Origin: Streptomyces albofaciens JCM 4342 | GTDB taxonomy: Bacteria > Actinomycetota > Actinomycetes > Streptomycetales > Streptomycetaceae | NCBI RefSeq assembly: GCF_008634025.1 | Contig: NZ_PDCM01000001.1 | Span: 3,318,501 to 3,382,500 of the forward strand | Direction of reading: 5' to 3' | Length of the DNA: 64,000 nt | Shown here: one piece after another, positions 1-17,802 of the stretch | Layout: the number at the start of each line of letters is the position of its first letter | Position numbering within the stretch: position 1 is the first letter of the stretch | Notes under the pieces: generated by a model | Told to the model about the DNA's origin: nothing | What the model saw: the letters and a program-made list of their open reading frames with translations, nothing else | Database searches by the model: none | Made by a program: the position numbers and the translations under genes

Positions 1-395
1 CGGGCGAGGTGACCGCCTACGTCCGCAGCGAGGCGCGGGCCGCGGAGATGCGCGGCTGGGGCGAGCGGCTGGGCGTCGCCGTCCGTACCGCCGACTGGTC
101 GCGGGCGGCCGCGGCCTTCGAGGCGCCGCTGGTCATCGCCACCACCCCGGCCGGGACCACCGACGCGCTGGCCGCCGCCGTGCCCGAGCGGCCCGGCACC
201 CTCTTCGACGTGCTGTACGAGCCGTGGCCGACCGCCCTGGCCGCCGCGTGGAGCGCCCGCGGCGGCGCGGTCGTGGGCGGCCTGGACCTCCTCGTCCACC
301 AGGCAGTCCTCCAGGTGGAGCAGATGACCGGCCGGTCCCCGGCCCCGCTGGCGGCGATGCGCGCGGCGGGGGAGGCGGCGCTCGCCGGACGGTGA
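1..395 (+). CDS. aroE: Shikimate dehydrogenase, C-terminal part (window edge)
   Basis: This is the 3' end of a gene that begins before the window; the frame runs open from base 3 to the TGA at 393-395. The visible ~130 residues resemble the NADP-binding half and C-terminal helix of AroE, with the late segment LFDVLYEPWPTALAAAW and the motif GLDLLVHQAVLQ that are typical of the family. AroE reduces 3-dehydroshikimate to shikimate. The next gene is aroC, followed by aroK, aroB and aroQ, so the shikimate context supports the call. The catalytic Lys/Asp of the N-terminal domain lie outside the window. Confidence 0.85.
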   Translation, partial: GEVTAYVRSEARAAEMRGWGERLGVAVRTADWSRAAAAFEAPLVIATTPAGTTDALAAAVPERPGTLFDVLYEPWPTALAAAWSARGGAVVGGLDLLVHQAVLQVEQMTGRSPAPLAAMRAAGEAALAGR

Positions 396-510
396 CCCGT
401 CCGGCGCGCCGTCGCCGGTCCGCTTCCTGGACGGGGAGCGGCCCGCCGGGGCGGACGTGGGAGGATCGGGGGGAGACTGTTCGCGCAGTAGCAGGACATG
501 AGGAGCATCG

Positions 511-3795
<3,285 letters not shown>

Positions 3796-3824
3796 CCACG
3801 GCCCCGGGCACCCCGCGCCGCCTC

Positions 3825-3850
3825 CCGGCCGCCGCTCCGGCGGCGGCCGG
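3825..3850 (+). terminator. Possible terminator hairpin after aroQ
   Basis: Two 10-base arms (3825-3834 and 3841-3850) are perfectly complementary around a six-base loop. There is no run of T after the stem, so it may only slow RNA polymerase or protect the 3' end of the aro mRNA. Confidence 0.4.
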
Positions 3851-4054
3851 GGCCACCCGCCGCCCCGCCGGGGGAGGACTGCGGTCACCTTCTGCGGGTA
3901 CCGTTCGCCGGACAACCACATCGGCCCACCCGGGCCGGACGCCCGGCGCGCCGGACACGTGAGCACCGTACGGACGACAGCCCCGTTCCGTACCGCGAGC
4001 GCCGCGCACGCGGGCGGCCCACGAGATCGACCGCACGAGACGGAGAGCCACCGG

Positions 4055-4894
4055 ATGCAGCACGCAGTGGGGGCGCCGCTGCCACCGCCTCACGGACCGG
4101 TGCCGGGGCCCGTGGCCGCGCTGAGCTGGACCCCGGGCCATCCCGTACCGCCGCAGCAGCCACCGGCCGCGCCGCCCGCGCCGGGCTGGCCCGCGGCCCC
4201 GCCGCCCACCGCCCCGCCGCACGGCGCGCCGACCGCGCCGCCCCCCGCCGAGGCCACCGGGCACGTCCAGCTCCCGCCCGGCGCGCCCGTGGCGCTGCCC
4301 AGCCCGCCCGCCGGCGCCTCCGCGCAGGACGCCGCGCACGCCGCCGTCGCGGTGCTGCTCATCGGCCCGGCCGGGGCCGGCAAGACCAGCGTCGCCCGGC
4401 ACTGGGCCGACACCCGCCGGGTGCCCACCGCGCACATCAGCCTGGACGACGTGCGCGAATGGGTACGGTCCGGGTTCGCCGACCCGCAGACCGGCTGGAA
4501 CGACCACTCCGAGGCGCAGTACCGCCTCGCCCGCCGTACCTGCGGCTTCGCCGCCCGCAACTTCCTCGCCAACGGCATCTCCTGCATCCTGGACGACGCC
4601 GTCTTCCCGGACCGCCCGGTCATCGGCCTCGGCGGCTGGAAACGCCATGTGGGCCCCGGCCTGCTGCCGATCGTGCTGCTGCCCGGCCTGGAGATAGTCC
4701 TGGAGCGCAACGCCCGCCGCACGGGCAACCGCCGCCTGTCCGACGAGGAGGTGGCCCGGATACACGGCCGGATGGCGGGCTGGTACGGCTCCGGCCTGCC
4801 GATCATCGACAACTCCGCGCAGGACGTACCCACCACGGCCCGTCTGCTGGACGACGTGGTGGCCCGGAGTATCGCGAGTCCGCCCAGCTGGTAG
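4055..4894 (+). CDS. P-loop ATPase/kinase with proline-rich N-terminus
   Basis: A 279-residue protein in two parts. Residues 1 to about 95 are low-complexity and very rich in Pro and Ala. Then follows a single P-loop domain with Walker A GPAGAGKTS, the segment HISLDDVREWVRSG that resembles the substrate strand of small-molecule kinases and zeta-toxin-like proteins, and a LILDDAV-like strand (ISCILDDAVF) as Walker B. The C-terminal half has an Arg-rich lid (ERNARRTGNRRLSDEEVARIHGRM). The start is the ATG with GGAGAG seven bases upstream. The substrate is unknown; a kinase acting on a small molecule is the family inference. It stands alone between the aro genes and a repeat-rich gap. Confidence 0.8.
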   Translation: MQHAVGAPLPPPHGPVPGPVAALSWTPGHPVPPQQPPAAPPAPGWPAAPPPTAPPHGAPTAPPPAEATGHVQLPPGAPVALPSPPAGASAQDAAHAAVAVLLIGPAGAGKTSVARHWADTRRVPTAHISLDDVREWVRSGFADPQTGWNDHSEAQYRLARRTCGFAARNFLANGISCILDDAVFPDRPVIGLGGWKRHVGPGLLPIVLLPGLEIVLERNARRTGNRRLSDEEVARIHGRMAGWYGSGLPIIDNSAQDVPTTARLLDDVVARSIASPPSW

Positions 4895-4906
4895 CTGACA
4901 GTTTGT

Positions 4907-4955
4907 AGCTGGGAGCTGGGAGCTGGGAGCTGGGAGCTGGGAGCTGGGAGCTGGT
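4907..4955. repeat. 7-bp tandem repeat, 7 copies
   Basis: The heptamer AGCTGGG is repeated seven times in direct succession (starts at 4907, 4914, 4921, 4928, 4935, 4942 and 4949), beginning 12 bases after the stop of the P-loop gene. The unit contains the palindrome AGCT. Confidence 0.95.
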
Positions 4956-5032
4956 AGTGGGGGCTGGTGGCAGGAGGCGGGGCGGAAGGCGGGTCGGGGG
5001 CTTGCCGTACGGGGCGTGCCGTCTTCGATGGC

Positions 5033-5222
5033 TGTACGGGCGCGCCGTCCCCCCTGATGCCTGTACGGCCGCCTCCGATGGCTGTACGGGCGCGCCGTCT
5101 ACCGATGCCTGTACGGGCGCGCCGCCCTCAGCCTGTACGGGCGCGTTGCCCTCAGCTTGTACCGGCACGTCGCCACCAGCCTGTACGGGCGCGCCGCCCT
5201 CAGCTTGTACGGGCGCGCCGCT
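5033..5222. repeat. 24-bp minisatellite upstream of the pepQ-like gene
   Basis: The core TGTACGGG recurs at 5033, 5062, 5083, 5110, 5134, 5158, 5182 and 5206. The first three intervals are irregular (29, 21 and 27 bases); the last four are exactly 24. The consensus of the regular part is about CTGTACGGGCGCGCCGCCCTCAG. Reading frames are open on both strands, giving octapeptide repeats such as GAPVQAEG on the minus strand, but neither has a ribosome site or a plausible protein. The rest of the gap up to 5526 shows no gene. Confidence 0.9.
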
Positions 5223-5526
5223 CCCGAGATCCACGCCCCGGACCCCCGCCCCCGAGCCCCGCGCCCCGGGGCTCCCCGAAGCCGCCGTTCCCAGATTGCG
5301 CCGATCCGGATCGCGCCGTCCCCCGGACCGCACCAGTTCCCGAATCCCACCGGCTCCCCGCGGTTCCCGCCGCCCCCTCCGGGTATCCCCCCGCCGGGGG
5401 AACGATCACGTTCGATTTGCCCCGTAGGGCCCCCGCTTTCCGCCCGCCCGCCCGCGAGCGCCCTGCGGTCCCCCGGCCGGACCCGCCCGACCGGCCGGGG
5501 GAGACCGGGGCCCGTACGCTCGGTGC

Positions 5527-6633
5527 ATGTCCGAGCTGTACTCGGCCCGGCGTACGCGGCTGCGCGACCGCTGCGCCGCAGCCGGAAGCGCCGCGGCGCT
5601 GATCTCGCGTCCCGCCAACGTCCGCTACCTCACCGGCTGCGCTCCGCCCGGCGCGGCCCTGCTGCTCGGCCCGGCCGACGACCTGCTGCTGACCGGGGGG
5701 CCGCTGAGCGGCGATCCGTCCGAGGGGCGTCCGAGCGAGGAACTGCGGGTCTGCGAGCTGCCGACCCCGGACGGCGACCCGGTCGTGGCCGCCGCGGACG
5801 AGGCCGCGCGGGCCGGGGCCGGCTCGCTCGCCGTCGAGGAGCACCACCTGACCGTCGCCCGGCACCGCGCGCTCGCCCAGGTCGCCCCGCGGCTGCGGCT
5901 GGCCGACCTCGCCCGCGCCGTCGAGGCGCAGCGGGTGGTCAAGGACGACGACGAGATCGCCTGTCTGCGCATCGCCGCCGAGATCACCGACCAGGCCCTC
6001 GGCGAACTGCTGGAGTCGATCCTGGTCGGCCGTACGGAACGGCACCTGGCCCTGGAGCTGGAGCGCCGCCTGGTGGACCACGGCGCGGACGGCGCCGCCT
6101 TCGCCACCTCGGTCGGCACCGGCCCGAACGCGGGCCGTCCCGGGCACCTGCCCACCGACCGACGCGTCGAGGAGGGCGACTTCCTCTCCGTCAACCTGGG
6201 CGCGAACTACCGCGGTTACCGCTGCGAGATCGGCCGTACGTTCGTCATCGGCACCACGCCGGCGGACTGGCAGATCGAGCTGTACGACCTCGTTTTCGCA
6301 GCCCAGCGGGCCGGGCGGGAGGCGCTGGCACCCGGCGTGGAGTGCCGTGAGGTGGACCGCGCGGCGCGCCAGGTCCTGGTCGGCGCGGGGTACGGCGAGC
6401 GGCTCGGCGCGGGCACCGGACACGGTGTGGGCCTGGAAATCGACGAGGACCCTCGGCTGTCACCTGCGGCCATGGGTAAACTGGACGCTTGCGTGCCGGT
6501 CACCGTCGATCCAGGGGTTCATATCCCGGGACGCGGCGGCGTCCGGATCGACGACACACTCGTCGTCCGCCCCGAGGCGGACGGCGGGCCCGAGCTACTC
6601 ACGATCACGACCAAGGAGCTGCTCGCGCTGTGA
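5527..6633 (+). CDS. Aminopeptidase P / Xaa-Pro dipeptidase family protein with altered metal site
   Basis: A 368-residue protein with an N-terminal creatinase-like domain (about 1-130) and a C-terminal pita-bread domain (about 140-368). Active family members use two Asp, one His and two Glu to hold two metal ions. Here the equivalent positions read Asn223 (NLGANYRGY), Glu234 (CEIGRTF), His299 (GTGHGVGLE), Asp328 (VTVDPG) and Asp342 (VRIDD). All four acidic ligands are therefore swapped while His is kept. It may still bind metal, work differently or be a non-catalytic homologue. It lies just upstream of efp, a usual place for pepQ in actinomycetes. ATG start at the -CATG- after CGGTG. Confidence 0.85.
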   Translation: MSELYSARRTRLRDRCAAAGSAAALISRPANVRYLTGCAPPGAALLLGPADDLLLTGGPLSGDPSEGRPSEELRVCELPTPDGDPVVAAADEAARAGAGSLAVEEHHLTVARHRALAQVAPRLRLADLARAVEAQRVVKDDDEIACLRIAAEITDQALGELLESILVGRTERHLALELERRLVDHGADGAAFATSVGTGPNAGRPGHLPTDRRVEEGDFLSVNLGANYRGYRCEIGRTFVIGTTPADWQIELYDLVFAAQRAGREALAPGVECREVDRAARQVLVGAGYGERLGAGTGHGVGLEIDEDPRLSPAAMGKLDACVPVTVDPGVHIPGRGGVRIDDTLVVRPEADGGPELLTITTKELLAL

Positions 6634-6701
6634 GCCTTGACGGGCTCGGAGCGTGCCTCTTCCGGGTCCCCACCACCTGCAGTCCAGGAGATTCCGCAAC
6701 C

Positions 6702-7268
6702 GTGGCATCCACGAACGACCTCAAGAACGGCATGGTGCTCAAGCTCGAAGGCGGCCAGCTCTGGTCCGTCGTCGAGTTCCAGCACGTCAAGCCCGGCAAG
6801 GGCCCGGCCTTCGTCCGCACCAAGCTCAAGAACGTGCTGTCCGGCAAGGTGGTGGACAAAACCTTCAACGCCGGTGTGAAGGTCGAGACGGCCAACGTCG
6901 ACAAGCGCGGCATGCAGTTCTCGTACATGGACGGCGACTACTTCGTCTTCATGGACATGGACACCTACGACCAGCTGCACATCGACCGCAAGACCGTCGG
7001 TGACGCCGCCAACTACCTGCTCGAAGGCTTCGAGGCCGTCGTGGCCCAGAACGAGGGCCAGGTGCTCTACGTCGAGCTGCCGGCCGCGGTCGAGCTGACC
7101 ATCAAGGAGACCGAGCCCGGCGTCCAGGGCGACCGCTCCACCGGTGGCACCAAGCCCGCCACCCTGGAGACCGGCTACCAGATCCAGGTCCCGCTCTTCA
7201 TCACGACCGGCGAGAAGATCAAGGTCGACACCCGTTCCGGTGAGTACCTCGGCCGGGTGAACAGCTAA
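6702..7268 (+). CDS. efp: Translation elongation factor P
   Basis: A 188-residue three-domain protein that binds ribosomes stalled at consecutive prolines and helps peptide bond formation. The N-terminal KOW-like domain has the loop [17 protein letters not shown], with the lysine of PGKG where other bacteria modify EF-P. The C-terminal OB domain ends [22 protein letters not shown], the family signature. I start at the GTG giving [10 protein letters not shown], with CCAGGAG 11 bases upstream. It is followed two bases later by nusB. Confidence 0.96.
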   Translation: MASTNDLKNGMVLKLEGGQLWSVVEFQHVKPGKGPAFVRTKLKNVLSGKVVDKTFNAGVKVETANVDKRGMQFSYMDGDYFVFMDMDTYDQLHIDRKTVGDAANYLLEGFEAVVAQNEGQVLYVELPAAVELTIKETEPGVQGDRSTGGTKPATLETGYQIQVPLFITTGEKIKVDTRSGEYLGRVNS

Positions 7269-7270
7269 CC

Positions 7271-7705
7271 GTGGCCGCCCGCAACAAGGCCCGCAAGCGC
7301 GCCTTCCAGATCCTCTTCGAGGCCGACCAGCGCGGAGCCGAGGTGCAGTCCGTGCTGGCGGACTGGATGCGTCACGCCCGGACCGACCCGCGGCAGCCGC
7401 CGGTCAACGAGTACACCCTGCAACTGGTCGAGGGGTACGCGGAGCACGTCGAGCGCATCGACGAACTGCTCGGCACCTACTCCGTCGGCTGGACGCTGGA
7501 CCGGATGCCGACGGTGGACCGCAACGTCCTGCGGCTCGGCGCCTACGAGCTGATCTGGGTGGACGAGACCCCGGACGCCGTGGCCATCGACGAAGCGGTG
7601 CAGCTGGCCAAGGAATTCTCCACGGACGAGTCGCCGGCCTTCGTCAACGGCCTGCTCGCCCGTCTGAAGGAACTGAAGCCGAGCCTGCGGCGCGAGGCGC
7701 GGTAA
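7271..7705 (+). CDS. nusB: Transcription antitermination protein NusB
   Basis: A 144-residue all-helical RNA-binding protein of the rRNA antitermination complex, which pairs with NusE (S10). It starts with the Arg-rich segment ARNKARKRAFQILFEADQRG and contains DRNVLRLGAYELIW and AIDEAVQLAKEFSTDESPAFVNGLLARL, typical of the family. GTG start two bases after the efp stop, so both are probably on one transcript. A terminator follows. Confidence 0.95.
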   Translation: MAARNKARKRAFQILFEADQRGAEVQSVLADWMRHARTDPRQPPVNEYTLQLVEGYAEHVERIDELLGTYSVGWTLDRMPTVDRNVLRLGAYELIWVDETPDAVAIDEAVQLAKEFSTDESPAFVNGLLARLKELKPSLRREAR

Positions 7706-7724
7706 GGACGACGGTGGATCGCGG

Positions 7725-7755
7725 AAGGGCCCGGAGCGGGACGCTCCGGGCCCTT
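7725..7755 (+). terminator. Terminator hairpin after nusB
   Basis: Thirteen-base perfect arms (7725-7737 and 7743-7755) around a five-base loop, 20 bases after the nusB stop and followed only by CGCATG. It ends the pepQ-efp-nusB unit and faces the bldD terminator. Confidence 0.75.
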
Positions 7756-7813
7756 CGCATGTCCGCCCGCCCCGGGAGCCTGTGTCATACCCCCGGCCGT
7801 GGGCACACGAAAA

Positions 7814-7845
7814 ACCGCCGCTCCGGAGGCCTCCGGAGCGGCGGT
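7814..7845 (-). terminator. Terminator of bldD
   Basis: A perfect 32-base palindrome (16-base arms with no extra loop bases) lies just past the bldD stop. In the direction of bldD transcription it is followed immediately by TTTT, the form of an intrinsic terminator. It is convergent with the nusB terminator. Confidence 0.85.
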
Positions 7846-7872
7846 ACGTTTCTGCAGGTGACCGCGGTACGG

Positions 7873-8373
7873 TCAGATGTCCTCGTGCTGCACCGCGCGG
7901 CGCGCGTCGGCGTCCAGCACGCCCCAGCTGATGAGCTGCTCGGTCAGCACGGACGGCGACTGGTCGTAGATCACCGCGAGGGTGCGCAGGTCGTCCTGGC
8001 GGATCGAGAGGACCTTGCCGTTGTAGTCGCCGCGCTGGCTCTGGATCGTGGCGGCGTAGCGCTGCAGCGGGCCGGCCTTCTCGGCGGGGACGTGGGCCAG
8101 CCGCTCCAGGTCCAGGACCAGCTTCGGCGGCGGCTCGGCGGCGCCGCCCGGGGTCGTGCCCGGCAGCAGTTCCTGCACCGGCACACCGTAGAAGTCGGCC
8201 AGCTCGGCCAGGCGCTGCACGGTCACGGCACGGTCGCCGCGCTCGTACGAGCCCACTACCACGGCCTTCCAGCGGCCCTGGGACTTCTCCTCGACACCGT
8301 GGAGGGAGAGGCCCTGCTGGGTGCGGATGGCGCGGAGCTTGGCCCCGAGCTGTTTGGCGTAATCGCTGGACAT
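7873..8373 (-). CDS. bldD: Developmental master regulator BldD
   Basis: A 166-residue DNA-binding protein that represses sporulation genes during vegetative growth and dimerises through tetrameric cyclic di-GMP. The N-terminal XRE-type helix-turn-helix is at about residues 7-70 (AIRTQQGLSLHGVEEKS, then GSYERGDRAVTVQRLAELADFY). The C-terminal domain keeps the complete c-di-GMP motif, RGD at 114-116 and RQDD at 125-128, the same numbering as I recall for S. coelicolor. It is transcribed towards nusB and divergently from pyrR. A palindrome just upstream looks like its own operator, fitting known autoregulation. Confidence 0.97.
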   Translation of the reverse strand: MSSDYAKQLGAKLRAIRTQQGLSLHGVEEKSQGRWKAVVVGSYERGDRAVTVQRLAELADFYGVPVQELLPGTTPGGAAEPPPKLVLDLERLAHVPAEKAGPLQRYAATIQSQRGDYNGKVLSIRQDDLRTLAVIYDQSPSVLTEQLISWGVLDADARRAVQHEDI

Positions 8374-8414
8374 AAAGCTCCCCGGACGCTGTGTAGGCGT
8401 GCGGCGCGGCCGCG

Positions 8415-8440
8415 CGCTGGTAACTCACTGTGAGGTTACG
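8415..8440 (-). promoter_or_regulatory. Probable BldD operator in the bldD promoter
   Basis: On the bldD strand the sequence reads GTAACCTCACAGTGAGTTAC, a near-perfect palindrome about 50 bases before the start codon. BldD boxes are described as inverted AGTGA/TCAC elements, and BldD represses its own gene, so this is the natural candidate. The call rests on the motif and position only. Confidence 0.55.
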
Positions 8441-8554
8441 CAGCGTAATTCGGCATCGTCAAGCCGAATGAGTCACACGGTGGTCCCGAAGGGGTGTTGT
8501 CGGACCTCGCCGCGGGCCCTGGTACCGTGGAGCGCGTAATTCCGACGTCCTTTA

Positions 8555-9169
<615 letters not shown>

Positions 9170-9263
9170 CACACCCCTGGACGGACCCGGTGCCACCGGG
9201 CCGCCAGTCATGCCTGCTCGACGGACATACCCGTACACCTCCATCAATCACGGAGAAAACCGG

Positions 9264-10250
9264 ATGAAGCGTCATCTCATCTCGGCCGCCGACCTCACCC
9301 GCGACGATGCCGTCCTGATCCTCGACACCGCCGAGGAGATGGCCCGGGTGGCGGACCGGCCGATCAAGAAGCTCCCCACGCTGCGCGGACGCACCGTCGT
9401 CAACCTCTTCTTCGAGGACTCCACGCGTACCCGCATCTCCTTCGAGGCCGCCGCCAAGCGGCTCTCCGCGGACGTCATCAACTTCTCCGCCAAGGGCTCG
9501 TCCGTCTCCAAGGGCGAGTCCCTGAAGGACACCGCCCTGACCCTGGAGGCGATGGGCGCGGACGCCGTCGTCATCCGGCACGGCGACTCCGGCGCCCCGC
9601 ACCGCCTGGCCACCTCCGGCTGGATCGGCGGCTCGGTCGTCAACGCCGGTGACGGTACGCACGAGCACCCCACCCAGGCCCTGCTGGACGCCTTCACCAT
9701 GCGCCGCCACCTGACCGACGGCGCGGGCCAGGACCTCTCCGGCCGCCACATCACCATCGTCGGCGACATCCTGCACAGCCGGGTGGCCCGCTCCAACGTC
9801 CACCTGCTGACCACGCTGGGCGCCGAGGTGACGCTGGTCGCGCCGCCCACGCTGGTGCCCATCGGCGTCGAGCGGTGGCCCTGCGAGGTCAGCTACGACC
9901 TCGACGCGGTGCTGACCAAGTCGGACGCCGTCATGATGCTGCGCGTCCAGCGCGAGCGGATGAACGCCGCCTTCTTCCCCACCGAGCGGGAGTACGCCCG
10001 GCGCTACGGCCTCGACGGCGACCGGATGGGCCGGATGCCGGACCACGCGATCGTGATGCACCCCGGCCCGATGAACCGCGGCATGGAGATCACCGCCGAG
10101 GTAGCCGACTCGCCGCGCTGCACCGCCGTCGAGCAGGTGGCCAACGGCGTCAGCATCCGGATGGCCGTCCTGTACCTGCTGCTGGGCGGGAACGAACCCG
10201 CCGTCACCACCACCGTCGCCCCTGCCGCGCGTAACGAGGAGAGCAAGTGA
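9264..10250 (+). CDS. pyrB: Aspartate carbamoyltransferase, catalytic subunit
   Basis: A 328-residue enzyme joining carbamoyl phosphate and aspartate, the committed pyrimidine step. The carbamoyl-phosphate motif [19 protein letters not shown] is at about residues 51-69, and the [11 protein letters not shown] and MHPGPMNRG motifs are present. ATG start with GGAGAAAACCGG just upstream. No pyrI regulatory subunit is nearby, as usual for actinomycetes. Its stop overlaps the pyrC start. Confidence 0.96.
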   Translation: MKRHLISAADLTRDDAVLILDTAEEMARVADRPIKKLPTLRGRTVVNLFFEDSTRTRISFEAAAKRLSADVINFSAKGSSVSKGESLKDTALTLEAMGADAVVIRHGDSGAPHRLATSGWIGGSVVNAGDGTHEHPTQALLDAFTMRRHLTDGAGQDLSGRHITIVGDILHSRVARSNVHLLTTLGAEVTLVAPPTLVPIGVERWPCEVSYDLDAVLTKSDAVMMLRVQRERMNAAFFPTEREYARRYGLDGDRMGRMPDHAIVMHPGPMNRGMEITAEVADSPRCTAVEQVANGVSIRMAVLYLLLGGNEPAVTTTVAPAARNEESK

Positions 10251-11539
10251 TGAGCAAGACCCTGATCCGCGGGGCGAACATCCTGGGCGGCGAGGCGCAG
10301 GACGTCCTGATCACCGACGGCGTGATCACCGCCGTCGGCGGCGACCTGGCCGGCACCGAGGACGCCACCGTCGTCGAGGCCGCGGGCCAGGTCCTGCTGC
10401 CCGGCCTGGTCGACCTGCACACCCACCTGCGCGAGCCGGGCCGCGAGGACTCCGAGACCGTGCTGACCGGCACCAAGGCCGCCGCCGTCGGCGGATTCAC
10501 CGCCGTACACGCCATGGCCAACACCTTCCCCGTCGCGGACACCGCCGGCGTGGTCGAGCAGGTCTGGCGCCTGGGCAAGGAGTCCGGCTACTGCGACGTG
10601 CAGCCGGTCGGCGCCGTGACGGTCGGCCTGGAGGGCAAGCAGCTCGCCGAGCTGGGCGCCATGCACGACTCCGCCGCGGGCGTACGGGTCTTCTCCGACG
10701 ACGGCAAGTGCGTGGACGACGCGGTGATCATGCGCCGCGCGCTGGAGTACGTGAAGGCCTTCGACGGCGTGATCGCCCAGCACGCCCAGGAGCCCCGGCT
10801 GACCGCCGGCGCCCAGATGAACGAGGGCATCGTCTCCGCCGAGCTGGGCCTGGCCGGCTGGCCCGCGGTGGCCGAGGAGTCGATCATCGCCCGGGACGTG
10901 CTGCTCGCCGCCCACGTCGGTTCGCGGGTGCACATCTGCCACCTGTCCACCGCGGGGTCCGTCGAGATCGTCCGCTGGGCCAAGTCCAAGGGCTGGAACG
11001 TCACCGCCGAGGTCACCCCGCACCACCTGCTGCTCACCGACGAACTCGTACGCTCGTACAACCCCGTCTACAAGGTGAACCCGCCGCTGCGCACGGAGGC
11101 CGACGTGCTCGCGCTGCGCGAGGCGCTGGCCGACGGCACGATCGACTGTGTCGCCACCGACCACGCCCCGCACCCGCACGAGGACAAGGACTGCGAGTGG
11201 GGCGCGGCCGCCATGGGCATGGTCGGCCTGGAGACGGCGCTGTCCGTCGTCCAGCACACGATGGTCGACACCGGCCTGCTCGACTGGGCCGGCGTCGCCG
11301 ACCGGATGTCCTTCCGCCCCGCCGGGATCGGCCGCCTCAAGGGCCACGGCCGCCCCATCTCGCCTGGCGAGCCCGCCAACCTCACGCTGGTCGATCCGGC
11401 ATACCGTGGACCCGTGGACCCCGCGGGCTTCGCCTCCCGCAGCCGCAACACGCCCTACGAGGGCCGTGAGCTGCCGGGTCGCGTGACCCACACCTTCCTG
11501 CGGGGCCGGGCAACGGTCGTGGACGGGAAACTGGCGTGA
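10250..11539 (+). CDS. pyrC: Dihydroorotase
   Basis: A 429-residue zinc amidohydrolase that cyclises carbamoyl aspartate to dihydroorotate. The first metal motif [10 protein letters not shown] is at about residues 56-65. Later metal ligands are in IAQHAQEP and [10 protein letters not shown], and the catalytic Asp is in [11 protein letters not shown] use the ATG whose A overlaps the pyrB stop; a GTG three bases upstream, in the same frame, is equally possible. GAGGAG lies ten bases before. Its stop overlaps the next gene. Confidence 0.95.
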   Translation: MSKTLIRGANILGGEAQDVLITDGVITAVGGDLAGTEDATVVEAAGQVLLPGLVDLHTHLREPGREDSETVLTGTKAAAVGGFTAVHAMANTFPVADTAGVVEQVWRLGKESGYCDVQPVGAVTVGLEGKQLAELGAMHDSAAGVRVFSDDGKCVDDAVIMRRALEYVKAFDGVIAQHAQEPRLTAGAQMNEGIVSAELGLAGWPAVAEESIIARDVLLAAHVGSRVHICHLSTAGSVEIVRWAKSKGWNVTAEVTPHHLLLTDELVRSYNPVYKVNPPLRTEADVLALREALADGTIDCVATDHAPHPHEDKDCEWGAAAMGMVGLETALSVVQHTMVDTGLLDWAGVADRMSFRPAGIGRLKGHGRPISPGEPANLTLVDPAYRGPVDPAGFASRSRNTPYEGRELPGRVTHTFLRGRATVVDGKLA

Positions 11540-12126
11540 CATCTTCATTCATCCAACTGGCGGCCGAGCAGAAGTCCGCCGAGGTCACCGACTGGGCCGC
11601 GCGCATCGGCTGGGTCGTCGGGCTGCTCCTGTTCATCGCGCTCCTGTACTGGCTGATGCGCGAGGGCTGGAAGTGGCGCGGCACTCTCCAGGGCGGCCTG
11701 CCCGAGCTGCCCACCGCCCCCGAGGACGCCGGTGCGCCGCGGCTGACGATGACCGGCCGCTACCACGGCTCCACCACCGCCGGGCAGTGGCTGGACCGCG
11801 TCGTCGCGCGCGGCCTGGGCACCCGCAGCCGTGCGGAGCTGACCCTGACCGACGCCGGCGTGGACGTCGTACGGCCCGGCGCGCAGGACTTCTTCGTCCC
11901 GGCCGCGGCGCTGCGCGGCGCCCGCCTGGATGCGGGCATCGCCGGCAAGGTCCTGCCCGAGGGCGGCCTGCTGGTGATCACCTGGGCGCACGGCGACCAG
12001 GAGCTCGACTCCGGCTTCCGGTCCGACCGGGCCGCCGAGCACACCGACTGGGTCGCCGCCCTGACCGACCTGATCAGCAAGAACAGCAAGAACAGCAAGA
12101 CCACCGAAACGGAAGGCGCACGATGA
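11536..12126 (+). CDS. Conserved membrane-anchored protein between pyrC and carA
   Basis: A 196-residue protein with one membrane segment near the N-terminus ([16 protein letters not shown], about residues 26-41). The cytoplasmic part is predicted mostly beta ([38 protein letters not shown]) and looks like a small PH-like fold. The last 20 residues are Lys/Asn/Ser-rich. It overlaps both neighbours by four bases, and I recall the same position in other Streptomyces pyr operons, so a role tied to pyrimidine or carbamoyl phosphate synthesis is possible but unproven. No catalytic motif is visible. Confidence 0.8.
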   Translation: MTSSFIQLAAEQKSAEVTDWAARIGWVVGLLLFIALLYWLMREGWKWRGTLQGGLPELPTAPEDAGAPRLTMTGRYHGSTTAGQWLDRVVARGLGTRSRAELTLTDAGVDVVRPGAQDFFVPAAALRGARLDAGIAGKVLPEGGLLVITWAHGDQELDSGFRSDRAAEHTDWVAALTDLISKNSKNSKTTETEGAR

Positions 12127-13281
12127 CGACCTCCACCGGGGCAGCCGTGAAGGCTCCCGCCATACTCGTCCTGGAGGACGGCCGCACCTTCCGCGGCCGT
12201 GCTTACGGGGCCGTGGGGGAGACCTTCGGCGAAGCGGTGTTCTCCACCGGCATGACCGGCTACCAGGAGACCCTGACCGACCCCTCGTACCACCGCCAGG
12301 TGGTCGTCATGACCGCCCCGCACATCGGCAACACGGGCGTCAACGACGAGGACCCGGAGTCCGCCCGCATCTGGGTGTCCGGCTTCGTCGTCCGCGACCC
12401 CGCCCGCACGCCGTCCAACTGGCGCTCGGCCCGCACCCTCGACGACGAACTGGCCGCCCAGGGCGTCGTCGGCATCAGCGGCATCGACACCCGCGCGCTC
12501 ACCCGCCACCTGCGCGAGCGCGGCGCGATGCGCGTCGGCATCTTCTCCGGCCCGTCGCTCGACGGCCCGGCCGGCACCGGCCCCGCCGACGAGGCGGCGC
12601 TGCTCGCCAAGGTGCAGTCGGCCCCGCAGATGAAGGGCGCCGACCTGTCCGCCGAGGTGGCCACCAAGGAGGCGTACGTGGTTCCCGCGCAGGGCACCAA
12701 GCGCTTCACGGTCGCCGCGGTCGACCTGGGCATCAAGGGCATGACCCCGTACCGCATGGCCGAGCGCGGCATCGAGGTGCACGTGCTGCCCGCCACCGCC
12801 ACCGCCGAGGACGTGTACGCCGTCAACCCCGACGGTGTGTTCTTCTCCAACGGCCCGGGCGACCCGGCCACCGCCGACCACCCGGTCTCCGTCATGCGGG
12901 CGGTGCTGGAGCGCGGCACCCCGCTGTTCGGCATTTGCTTCGGCAACCAGATCCTCGGCCGCGCGCTGGGCTTCGGCACGTACAAGCTGAAGTACGGGCA
13001 CCGCGGCATCAACCAGCCGGTGCAGGACCGCACGACCGGAAAGGTCGAGGTCACCGCGCACAACCACGGCTTCGCCGTGGACGCGCCGCTCGACAAGGTC
13101 TCCGAGACCCCCTACGGGCGCGCCGAGGTCTCCCACGTCTGTCTGAACGACAACGTGGTGGAGGGGCTCCAGCTCCTCGACCGGCCGGCCTTCAGCGTCC
13201 AGTACCACCCCGAGGCCGCCGCGGGCCCGCACGACGCGGCCTACCTGTTCGACCGCTTCGTCCAGCTCATGGAGGGCCAGC

Positions 13282-13289
<8 letters not shown>
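12123..13289 (+). CDS. carA: Carbamoyl-phosphate synthase, small (glutaminase) chain
   Basis: A 388-residue subunit that frees ammonia from glutamine for CarB. An N-terminal CarA domain ([17 protein letters not shown], about 14-160) is followed by a class I glutamine amidotransferase domain. The nucleophile Cys is in [16 protein letters not shown] (about residue 270), and the His-Glu pair is in [12 protein letters not shown] near the C-terminus. The ATG overlaps the preceding stop, and the 3' end overlaps carB by eight bases. Confidence 0.96.
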
Positions 13290-16593
<3,304 letters not shown>

Positions 16594-16600
16594 GGGCCCT

Positions 16601-16630
16601 GAGGGGGACACCGGCCGCGGTGTCCCCCTC
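16601..16630 (+). terminator. Hairpin between carB and pyrD
   Basis: Thirteen-base arms (16601-16613 and 16618-16630) around GCCG, eight bases after the carB stop, with TTCACG rather than a T-run after it. It may be a partial terminator or an mRNA-stability element inside the pyr operon. Confidence 0.5.
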
Positions 16631-16689
16631 TTCACGAGCCCCGTCCCCTTCGACCCGTCCTCTCGTCCCGCGGAAGGCCCCGCCCGCTC

Positions 16690-17798
<1,109 letters not shown>

Positions 17799-17802
<4 letters not shown>

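Noticed and set aside
4803..5427. Long open frames on both strands through the 24-bp array, with repeated octapeptides such as GAPVQAEG
   Set aside because: The frames are open only because the repeat unit is a multiple of three and contains no stop; there is no ribosome site, start or conserved domain.
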